13,976 nt of DNA from JAHFJU01 sp964354865 (GTDB lineage Bacteria > Patescibacteriota > Gracilibacteria > UBA1369 > UM-FILTER-53-11). Shown here piece after piece: positions 1-5,846 of the stretch. Position 1 is the stretch's first letter; each line of letters opens with the position of its first letter. The position numbers and the translations under genes are program-made. The stretch is from positions 1 to 13,976 of the forward strand of contig CAYHBN010000040.1 of assembly GCA_964354865.1 (NCBI GenBank), given 5' to 3'. The notes under the pieces were generated by a model that saw nothing but the letters and a program-made list of their open reading frames with translations, had not been told where the DNA came from and ran no database searches.

Positions 1-562
1 TATCGCGCAGCACTTTTCGCTGATTCTGGAGCCATATTTTAAGATGAGTCGGCGGCAACGCTCGTTTTTGAGCCTCAATTCGTTCTATTATTTTTTCGTC
101 AGAAGCATCAACTCTGATGAGTTGCGAGACAAAAGTCCCAATGTCGCGAGGCTCGAAGAAGATGGATTCTAGAGCGAACTTCCTGTTCGCTCCTGCTTCC
201 ATGATTCCTGTCCCTATTTGAATAGGTGTTCCTTTCTCACGCTGCTGCTTTATAACCTCGTCAATCTTCTTCAACATAACCTGCCTTATAATCGGGTGCA
301 TGAGTGTATTTAAAATCCACAACTTCTGATGATTTTTCAAAACGAGTGCCCTCAATTTCGGCCGGCTCACCTCGTTGGTGTTCACAAACTGATCTCCAAA
401 AGTTTCTAGGATTTTTTGATACCCCGCATTACCTTTTTTATAAAGATCATGAGTGATTTCATCGCCAGAAATAACGTAAAAACCACGCGCCTTTAACAAA
501 CGACACACTGTCGATTTGCCACTGCCAATAACTCCCGTTACACCAATAATAAGAGACTTCAT
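1..562 (-). CDS. coaE: Dephospho-CoA kinase-like P-loop kinase (CoaE family), 3' end cut by window
   Basis: By family this would be the kinase that phosphorylates the ribose 3'-OH of dephospho-CoA, the last step of CoA synthesis, in the cytoplasm. Only the first 187 residues are present; the gene runs off the left edge. Seen: Walker A GVIGSGKST (residues 10-18), an acidic position at GDEITHDLY where CoaE has DADII, MHPII matching the CoaE LHPLI segment, and a strand VDASDEKIIERI matching the VDVSPETQLKR region. Odd: the usual DVPLLFE motif is replaced by a segment around GIMEAG containing extra residues, and the Arg-rich lid (QRD) reads EAQKRAL. It may therefore be a diverged kinase with another small-molecule substrate. 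The ATG at 562 lies 1 nt after the upstream gene's stop, so it is probably the last gene of a three-gene operon. No Shine-Dalgarno sequence is visible. Confidence 0.75.
   Translation of the reverse strand, partial: MKSLIIGVTGVIGSGKSTVCRLLKARGFYVISGDEITHDLYKKGNAGYQKILETFGDQFVNTNEVSRPKLRALVLKNHQKLWILNTLMHPIIRQVMLKKIDEVIKQQREKGTPIQIGTGIMEAGANRKFALESIFFEPRDIGTFVSQLIRVDASDEKIIERIEAQKRALPPTHLKIWLQNQRKVLRD
172..192. repeat. Perfect 8-bp inverted repeat with 5-nt loop inside coaE-like gene
   Basis: The arms GAGCGAAC (172-179) and GTTCGCTC (185-192) are exact reverse complements around the loop TTCCT. The repeat falls in the part of the CoaE-like gene (about residues 122-132) that does not align with the classical DVPLLFE region. 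It could be a small palindromic insertion, an mRNA hairpin or chance. Confidence 0.6.
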
Positions 563-563
563 G

Positions 564-1007
564 TTACTTTTTGTGAGAAAACTGAACCCCAACATCGGCA
601 AGTGCTTGTTTAAAAATAACCAATGCATGACTCGCGTCTTTTTCTGTTATTTCAAATCCAAGTTCATGAACTATTCTATTTCGTAATTTATGAACACGCC
701 ACACGCCATTCAAGTCGGTAAAAAGTTTTGATCCTTGACGTTTAAGTTCGTCACCAAGAGATACCTTTTTCCTCCTGGAACAAAGCGCATATTCGAGTAA
801 TTTATCCGCCTCAACAACAGCATGTTTTGGATCGTTATTCACAAGTCTATGTACACGGTTCCACTCCTTTGCCAAAAACTGTGAACGTTTTTGCTTTCGA
901 GCATGATTTAGAAGCATGACCTCTACAACGACAAACGACAGAGCGGCGACAATCGTGAGTGAAAAAAAGAAAAGTACTGATGACACGGGTAGAGAGTTAG
1001 AGAACAA
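564..1007 (-). CDS. Membrane-anchored HEPN-like protein (RNxxxH motif)
   Basis: Unnamed protein of 147 residues from a TTG start at 1007, or 140 from the GTG at 986; neither has a Shine-Dalgarno sequence and the choice is unsure. Residues 9-33 form one strong membrane segment, followed by a basic patch (HARKQKR) and an all-helical soluble domain of about 100 residues. That domain has the pattern DPKHAVVEADKLLEYAL, then KLRNRIVHE, in which R109-N110-x3-H114 fits the Rx4-6H motif of HEPN proteins. Many HEPN proteins are RNases or toxins, but some are only binding modules, so activity is not established. It sits between a PH-domain membrane protein (upstream) and coaE (1 nt downstream), which suggests a constitutive operon rather than a toxin-antitoxin pair. 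By charge bias the domain should face the cytoplasm. The HEPN assignment is from motif and predicted helices only. Confidence 0.8.
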   Translation of the reverse strand: MFSNSLPVSSVLFFFSLTIVAALSFVVVEVMLLNHARKQKRSQFLAKEWNRVHRLVNNDPKHAVVEADKLLEYALCSRRKKVSLGDELKRQGSKLFTDLNGVWRVHKLRNRIVHELGFEITEKDASHALVIFKQALADVGVQFSHKK

Positions 1008-1036
1008 GGGAGATAGATATTCAGGGAGAAATAGAA

Positions 1037-1630
1037 CTAGCGAATGGCATCTTTATCGATACCGTACTCAACAACGTGCTGATGCATAAGATCTGTGAGG
1101 AGTCCTTGTAATGCATGATGATCACGGAAATTTTTATGTTTAACGAATTGTTCTTGTGCGGCACCAAGTAACTCAACTTTTCTTTTTGGCCTAACTGCGC
1201 CGTGGAATACCGATGCATTACCCGTAAACTTCTCGAGTGTAATATCGCCGTAGTTAAAGATAGTCCTTAGAATGCCTTTAATTTCATATCCGATTCCCTG
1301 CACGATATGATACTCGATTCTCGATGAACTTTTCTCAAAAAATCCTTGCCACACAATTGCGATAATGCTTACGTCGGTGACCAACCATGCATCGTAATAC
1401 CAATCAAAAAATTCATAGATAAACCTAATCATACCTATCATGAGCCACAAGCCTGTTATTAAAATTGTTTTTGGAAATAACCACATAATAAAAACAGGCA
1501 TAATCAGTCCAAAAAATGTAATTTTCGCAAAATCCTTTAACTGCATAAAAATATGACGATGTATGACAAAGCTGATCTTCTCGCCATCTCCGAGGTAACT
1601 TCTAAATAAAAAATCGCGTATTTTCTTCAT
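1037..1630 (-). CDS. PH domain-containing membrane protein (bPH_2/DUF304 type)
   Basis: Protein of 197 residues; biochemical role unknown. It has two adjacent hydrophobic segments (about residues 37-57 and 58-75). A bacterial PH-like domain follows, with the family hallmarks WYYDAWLVTDVSIIAI, then an Ile-Gln-like region (YHIVQGIGYEI) and a FNYGDITLEKFTG strand pair. A polar helical tail ends the protein. DUF304/bPH_2 proteins such as the YdbS/YdbT type are envelope proteins of uncertain job. I chose the ATG at 1630. A GTG at 1648 would add six residues but lies upstream of the -10-like TAAACT (1644-1639) that seems to drive this gene. First gene of a minus-strand operon with the HEPN-like gene and coaE, and divergent from lepB across 20 bp. 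Confidence 0.8.
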   Translation of the reverse strand: MKKIRDFLFRSYLGDGEKISFVIHRHIFMQLKDFAKITFFGLIMPVFIMWLFPKTILITGLWLMIGMIRFIYEFFDWYYDAWLVTDVSIIAIVWQGFFEKSSSRIEYHIVQGIGYEIKGILRTIFNYGDITLEKFTGNASVFHGAVRPKRKVELLGAAQEQFVKHKNFRDHHALQGLLTDLMHQHVVEYGIDKDAIR

Positions 1631-1635
1631 TAGTG

Positions 1636-1641
1636 TATAGT
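1636..1641 (+). promoter_or_regulatory. Putative -10 box of lepB
   Basis: TATAGT matches TATAAT at five of six positions and ends 9 nt before the ATG at 1651. Transcription would begin about 2-3 nt before the start codon. The usual -35 spacing holds nothing recognisable. Confidence 0.5.
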
Positions 1642-1644
1642 TTA
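1639..1644 (-). promoter_or_regulatory. Putative -10 box of PH-domain gene
   Basis: TAAACT matches TATAAT at four of six positions and ends 8 nt before the ATG at 1630, giving an almost leaderless transcript. No convincing -35 is visible. It overlaps the lepB -10 on the other strand. Confidence 0.35.
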
Positions 1645-1650
1645 GCACGT

Positions 1651-2358
1651 ATGTTACCTCTCATTAAATCAATTAAGTCAAAAATAAATTCTTTTGAAAC
1701 GGCTTTCCCAAAGCTCTACGGCACAATAGATCTTTTAATTAATATTGCGATAATTATTGTTCTTGTTCTAGCAATTCGCACCTACCTTATTTCTCCTTTT
1801 CAAGTATATGGACCATCGATGTGCAACACGCTCAACTATATTAACGGCGAGTGCAAACATCAGTACGGTGAATATTTAATTGTAAATCGTGCAGTTTATT
1901 ACCCCTTCTTTGGCACACAGCGATATAGACTCCCCGTGCGAGGAGACATTGTGGTATTTAAACCACCAGAGAACAAACAAGAATATTATATTAAACGTGT
2001 CATTGGATTGCCTGGCGACAAAATCAAGATTCAAAATGGATTGGTCTATATGATGAATAGTGAGCACCAAACATGGTGGGAAATTCCTGAACCGTATTTA
2101 AATGAAAAGAACAAAGGCCGAACCTTCCCTATGGTTACCTACGAAGCGACTGAATATACGGTTCCAGCAGGGTACTACTTTGTTATGGGAGATAACCGCC
2201 TAGAAAGCACCGACTCTCGTCAATGTTTTCGCACAAAAAATACTGCACAGTGCCAAGAAAAATCAGAGCACTTCTTAGCCCTTGAAGCAATTGAGGGAAA
2301 AGCTGATTTAGTACTATGGCCATTCAATAAAATCCGTCTTCTTAAAAATCAGTTTTAG
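1651..2358 (+). CDS. lepB: Signal peptidase I
   Basis: Membrane serine protease (S26) that cuts signal peptides from exported proteins; 235 residues. One membrane anchor (about residues 26-47) precedes the catalytic domain, which lies outside the membrane. Box B is GPSM with nucleophile Ser56, box D is YYIKRVIGLPGD with general base Lys115, and box E is GDNRLESTDSR (180-190). The family hallmarks are complete. Odd: the segment after Ser56 carries C58 and C68, and the segment after box E carries C192 and C201. Each pair is in an insertion-like loop on the exported side and could form a disulfide. I chose the ATG at 1651 because the GTG at 1633 lies upstream of the -10-like TATAGT. Divergent from the PH-domain operon and convergent with a small membrane protein 14 bp downstream, with no terminator seen. 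Confidence 0.95.
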   Translation: MLPLIKSIKSKINSFETAFPKLYGTIDLLINIAIIIVLVLAIRTYLISPFQVYGPSMCNTLNYINGECKHQYGEYLIVNRAVYYPFFGTQRYRLPVRGDIVVFKPPENKQEYYIKRVIGLPGDKIKIQNGLVYMMNSEHQTWWEIPEPYLNEKNKGRTFPMVTYEATEYTVPAGYYFVMGDNRLESTDSRQCFRTKNTAQCQEKSEHFLALEAIEGKADLVLWPFNKIRLLKNQF

Positions 2359-2372
2359 ACTTCAGAGCGAGC

Positions 2373-2771
2373 TTAATTTCGTGTCGAAAAATACAGCTCA
2401 ACGATAATAATGAGCCCGATAAGAAGAATACCGCTCCACCATGTAAGTGCCGATAAGAGCAATAAGCCGAGTGCGCCCATAATGCAGAACGTCAGAAGCA
2501 GTCCTTGGCGAACCGAAATTCCAAGATGTTCGCTGTACACTTCTTTGGTAAAAATCATTCTCATGGCGAAACCAAGGCCTATAAAAGTGCCGAGCAGTGC
2601 GAGAAAAATGCTCAACGCAAAAAGTGCTAATGCGCTACCGGATACTGATTTACAAAGTGTTAATTGACCCGGCTCTGTGCATGGTTCAAGTTTTGAAATG
2701 ACTAAAAAGAGTGAGACCCACCCAATGACGGCAAATGAAAGTATAATGAGAAGATACGAACGAGGTTTCAT
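2373..2771 (-). CDS. Small four-TM membrane protein, unknown function
   Basis: Not recognised. The 132 residues contain four hydrophobic segments (about 6-26, 45-68, 90-108, 110-127). Between the first two is a short polar loop with C31 and C40 (pattern EPCTEPG...LC), and between the second and third a polar loop (FTKEVYSEHLGISVRQG). The positive-inside rule places the N-terminus (MKPR) and the second loop in the cytoplasm and the cysteine loop outside, where a disulfide is possible. It follows a 328-residue membrane protein by 10 nt and has its own perfect TATAAT (2786-2781) overlapping that gene's stop codon, so it can be transcribed alone or with it. It shares a CTE...C loop motif with that neighbour. 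A structural or small-transporter role is only a guess. Confidence 0.8.
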   Translation of the reverse strand: MKPRSYLLIILSFAVIGWVSLFLVISKLEPCTEPGQLTLCKSVSGSALALFALSIFLALLGTFIGLGFAMRMIFTKEVYSEHLGISVRQGLLLTFCIMGALGLLLLSALTWWSGILLIGLIIIVELYFSTRN

Positions 2772-2780
2772 TCAAAAATT

Positions 2781-2786
2781 ATTATA
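2781..2786 (-). promoter_or_regulatory. Perfect -10 box overlapping upstream stop codon
   Basis: TATAAT on the minus strand ends 9 nt before the ATG at 2771 and includes the TAA stop (2784-2782) of the preceding gene. The -35 region is weak. A start 2-3 nt before the ATG is expected. Confidence 0.5.
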
Positions 2787-3768
2787 ATACGGTGTCCGTT
2801 TTACGAATGGTCATTTGCCGTTTGTATACAATTCCGCAGGCAATAATTGAAATACCAATAAAAGTTATGATTGTTGCCATTTTTGAAAGGAGTGGAAGCG
2901 GCTCTGAGATAACAAATCGTATTAACTGCTCCTGCCCATACGTCAGCTGATTTTCAACACCAAGTACACGCGGAAGTTCAGCAATATTGGCAGCAATCGT
3001 ACGGACCATACCAGAAACGATAAATAGTAATCCGCCTACAAAATACATAACTCGATGAGCAGAGAACTGAATAATGAATTGAATGAATGCATACACGAAG
3101 AGAGCGACAACAATTGAAAACATAATGATTTTTGAAAAATCACCAGATACACTATCACTTAATGCAGCCATCTGCCTGAATTGATCTTGCAGTTCTTGAT
3201 TTGAAGAAATAGTGTTACCAGATGCGATACCCTCGTCTTTACTTTTTAAAGTAGTAACGTCGGGGACTTCGTTATCGATAAGCTGCGTCAAATTCTGTTT
3301 CATTTTCTCTCGCCCTTCTTCTAATAAAACGACCGAAGGAACACACAAGAGCACCTGACTTTTTAACTCTTCTTTTTCGGTACAGGTACCAATTCGACCC
3401 GAGGCAGCGGTGATGATTGTTTTGAGCTTATCTTTGATGGGAACCAAATTAAAAGTGACTTCGTTCGTGTTTTGCGCTTCTTTGATAGCTTTTCCCGACT
3501 CAGCGAGACCCAATTGTACAAATGAAACATAGTCGGTTGGAGTAATAAGCGCCCTTACCCGCTCTACTAAAACCGATGTCATTTCGCGATCAGTTGCCGA
3601 AAAATGCTCGGCAATTAACAGAGTAGCGTTGTTATAACTCTCGGGAATAATTTTATTTGTCAGTGAATCTTTATCAAAATAGGTACGTGAAAAAGCCAAC
3701 ATAACGATCATCCCCGTTATAACAAACAAAAATGGTATAGATGCAAATAGTCCTAAAAGGCTTCTCAT
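2782..3768 (-). CDS. Membrane protein with large extracytoplasmic domain, unknown function
   Basis: Not recognised. The 328 residues consist of an N-terminal membrane segment (about 6-26), a soluble region of about 185 residues, and three more membrane segments (about 213-233, 238-257, 298-315). An even number of segments puts both termini on the same side. The basic C-terminal tail (KRQMTIRK) suggests that side is the cytoplasm and the large domain is outside. That domain is helical, contains one cysteine pair (C129, C142; motif GTCTEKEE...LLC) and shows no catalytic motif I know. The gene lies between nrnA (35 bp upstream) and the 132-residue membrane protein (10 nt downstream) on the same strand. 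ATG at 3768; no Shine-Dalgarno sequence, and the sequence just before it even reads CCTCCA. A -10-like TAAAAT and a 13-bp palindrome lie immediately upstream. Confidence 0.8.
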   Translation of the reverse strand: MRSLLGLFASIPFLFVITGMIVMLAFSRTYFDKDSLTNKIIPESYNNATLLIAEHFSATDREMTSVLVERVRALITPTDYVSFVQLGLAESGKAIKEAQNTNEVTFNLVPIKDKLKTIITAASGRIGTCTEKEELKSQVLLCVPSVVLLEEGREKMKQNLTQLIDNEVPDVTTLKSKDEGIASGNTISSNQELQDQFRQMAALSDSVSGDFSKIIMFSIVVALFVYAFIQFIIQFSAHRVMYFVGGLLFIVSGMVRTIAANIAELPRVLGVENQLTYGQEQLIRFVISEPLPLLSKMATIITFIGISIIACGIVYKRQMTIRKTDTVL

Positions 3769-3777
3769 AGTGGAGGC

Positions 3778-3783
3778 ATTTTA
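3778..3783 (-). promoter_or_regulatory. Putative -10 box of 328-residue membrane protein gene
   Basis: TAAAAT (five of six to TATAAT) ends 9 nt before the ATG at 3768. No good -35 is seen; a 13-bp palindrome occupies the spacer region. Confidence 0.4.
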
Positions 3784-3784
3784 G

Positions 3785-3797
3785 AGCAAAGTTTGCT
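3785..3797. promoter_or_regulatory. 13-bp palindrome, possible operator
   Basis: AGCAAA and TTTGCT flank a single central base, one nucleotide upstream of the -10-like TAAAAT on the minus strand and 6 bp beyond the nrnA stop. Such placement suits a repressor site, but the loop would be too tight for an RNA hairpin at full stem length. Function is inferred from position only. Confidence 0.3.
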
Positions 3798-3803
3798 AAA
3801 AAA

Positions 3804-4817
3804 CTACATCGAAACTTTTGTAAGCGGCGAGTCTTTGAGAGAGTCATCGCTTGGCACAATTCTCCAAACAGTCTGTTTTTCTAGTTTTCCCGATACTCTA
3901 AATCCAGAGGCTTTTGTGTGCCCTCCACCGCCAAATTGCCCCGCCAAGTCAGACAAATTAACATCGTCACGCTGCGTGCGAAGTGAACCCTTCACCACGC
4001 CATTATCTTCGGCAAGTAACACGGTAAACCGCGCATCGGTAATAGTACTCATAATGTCTATTATACCTCCTGTATCGCCACTCGACGCATGAAGGCGCTT
4101 TAAATCCTCTTCGGCGACGACCGCTGAAACTACATCTTTACTATTCTTTTTCATCGTTTCAAGAATATGTCCCCACAATTTGAGCTGAGACAATGTTGCC
4201 GTCTTCAATAGCGGACGTACTATCTCAGTAATATTAAAACCGAATTTCATCAACTCCGCAGAGATAGCATAGGTTTCTGCATTCGTGTTTGAGTGCATCA
4301 TTCCCCCGGTATCGTTATAAATGCCAGTCATTAGCGCGATAGCGATCTCTTTATCGATCGTTGCGTTCATATGTTTAAATAATCGATAAACCATAACCGT
4401 TGCAGAAGCTGCTTTCGTATCAACTAAATTTACGGTACCAAAGTTTTCATTACTCGCGTGGTGATCGATATTAATGATAGGAACCCTCTTCGATAAAAAA
4501 TCGGGATACAGTTCATGAAAACCAGTCATGTGGTGTGCGCCGGCATCGCTAATAATAATAAGATCAAAAGAATCGTAGTCAAAAGTACGCTGAAAAGTCT
4601 GTCCATTTAAAAGAAGTTTAGACAAAAAAAGCAGACGCCCATTCGGTTCGTCGATACATGCAGGTACTGCTAATTTTCCCATCTTTGAAAGTACACGTTG
4701 AATTGCAACAGTTGCTCCAAGTGTGTCTCCATCGGGTCGTCGATGCGATACGAGCAGGATTTTATTTGCCTTGAGAATAAGATCCTGTGCCTGGTTATAG
4801 TGTTCTGTAGTCGACAT
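3804..4817 (-). CDS. nrnA: DHH/DHHA1 phosphoesterase, NrnA-type nanoRNase/pAp phosphatase
   Basis: Cytoplasmic enzyme of the family that degrades 2-5-mer RNAs and, in some members, converts pAp to AMP. The 337 residues, a usual length, contain all DHH motifs: HRRPDGDTLG with D29 and D31, IISDAG with D91, DHH at 118-120 and YNDTGG with D169, which together form the Mn2+ site. The C-terminal DHHA1 domain ends in GGGGHTKASGF (about 296-306), which binds the substrate. I chose the ATG at 4817. The longer frame from a TTG at 4856 would place the first codon inside the -35 box of a strong promoter (TTGACA, 16 bp, TACTAT). First gene of a minus-strand group with two membrane proteins. A related DHH enzyme acting on cyclic dinucleotide products is the main alternative. 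Confidence 0.9.
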   Translation of the reverse strand: MSTTEHYNQAQDLILKANKILLVSHRRPDGDTLGATVAIQRVLSKMGKLAVPACIDEPNGRLLFLSKLLLNGQTFQRTFDYDSFDLIIISDAGAHHMTGFHELYPDFLSKRVPIINIDHHASNENFGTVNLVDTKAASATVMVYRLFKHMNATIDKEIAIALMTGIYNDTGGMMHSNTNAETYAISAELMKFGFNITEIVRPLLKTATLSQLKLWGHILETMKKNSKDVVSAVVAEEDLKRLHASSGDTGGIIDIMSTITDARFTVLLAEDNGVVKGSLRTQRDDVNLSDLAGQFGGGGHTKASGFRVSGKLEKQTVWRIVPSDDSLKDSPLTKVSM

Positions 4818-4828
4818 AAAAGAACTGC

Positions 4829-4856
4829 ATAGTATCACTTTTACGCGAATTGTCAA
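4829..4856 (-). promoter_or_regulatory. Sigma-70-type promoter of nrnA
   Basis: A perfect -35 TTGACA (4856-4851), a 16-bp spacer, and TACTAT (4834-4829) preceded by an extended-10 TG. The predicted start near 4822 leaves a leader of about 5 nt before the ATG at 4817. This is the best promoter in the window and settles the nrnA start. Confidence 0.7.
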
Positions 4857-4901
4857 TACCTGATGGTGGCGGTTACGGGCGACTCGATTTAACCTGTTAT
4901 C

Positions 4902-5846
4902 ATGAAAAAAATAAAACTATTATTTGTAGCAACGGGTGATTTTGGCGTACCAATACTTGAAAAACTCTCAGAAGAACCCAACTTCGAGGTTATAGGAGTT
5001 GTAACGGCCACAGATAAGCCACAGGGAAGAAAGTTGGTACTTACACCCACTCAGGTAAAAGTAACTGCTCAACAGATTGGAATACCTGTTTATTCCCCTA
5101 CTGACAAAAAAGAGCTATTTGCAACTTTTTCAGAGCTAAAACCTGATATCGCACTCGTTGTGTCGTATGGAATGATTTTTCCAAATAAAGTGCTCAAGCT
5201 CCCAACGTATGGGTGTGTCAATATTCATGGTTCAATCTTGCCTAAATACCGAGGAGCATCTCCTATTCATCAAGCACTTCTCAATGGAGATACTCAAACG
5301 GGAAACACGTGGATTGTAATGGAAAGCAAAATGGATGCCGGACCGGTAATAGGAACAAGCGAGTGTGAAATCGATAAAAATGACGACTTCTGTACACTGT
5401 ATAAAAAATTAGCTCATGACGCCGCAAACGAAACTCCATCTGTACTACTGCAATATATTGCCGCACGTCAATACACCCCCCAGAATGACGAATTAGCAAC
5501 TTACTGCTCTACAATAGATAAGGGAGACGGTTTAATAGATTTTTCAGCTGAATCAGCAACGCATATTTATAATAAATTCCGCGCCTATACAGAGTGGCCT
5601 AACGTTTATTTTAAAGCAAAAAACATGAACATAAAAATTACTCAATTACGAGAAGCTGATCAAATTAATTGTACTAACTACAATCCGGGGACCTTTATTA
5701 ATTCAGGAAACAAAAAGCTATTCGTGGCAACCCTAGACGGAGCACTAGAACTTATTGAAGTTCAACCTAGTTCAAAAAAACCGATGAACGCGATTAGTTT
5801 CTTAAATGGGTATAAAAGTGAGCTAGAAAAAATTGAGATGATTTAA
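4902..5846 (+). CDS. fmt: Methionyl-tRNA formyltransferase
   Basis: Transfers formyl from 10-formyl-THF to Met-tRNAfMet for translation initiation. The 314 residues are the normal length. The N-terminal Rossmann-like domain has the start KKIKLLFVATGDFGVPIL, the loop TATDKPQGR (35-43), the folate/catalytic segment NIHGSILPKYRGASPI (107-122) with N107 and H109, and MDAGPVIG with D145. The C-terminal OB-like tRNA-binding domain covers about 210-310. Nothing essential is missing. The ATG at 4902 follows the family start; there is no Shine-Dalgarno sequence, and TAACCT ends 6 nt before it as a weak -10 candidate. It is transcribed away from nrnA, and its stop overlaps that of the convergent DUF2130 gene by 4 bp. 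Deformylase (def), its usual partner, is not in the window. Confidence 0.96.
   Translation: MKKIKLLFVATGDFGVPILEKLSEEPNFEVIGVVTATDKPQGRKLVLTPTQVKVTAQQIGIPVYSPTDKKELFATFSELKPDIALVVSYGMIFPNKVLKLPTYGCVNIHGSILPKYRGASPIHQALLNGDTQTGNTWIVMESKMDAGPVIGTSECEIDKNDDFCTLYKKLAHDAANETPSVLLQYIAARQYTPQNDELATYCSTIDKGDGLIDFSAESATHIYNKFRAYTEWPNVYFKAKNMNIKITQLREADQINCTNYNPGTFINSGNKKLFVATLDGALELIEVQPSSKKPMNAISFLNGYKSELEKIEMI

Noticed and set aside
2410..2667. Plus-strand frame opposite the 132-residue membrane protein
   Set aside because: Shadow of a clear four-TM protein; composition and lack of family features argue against coding.
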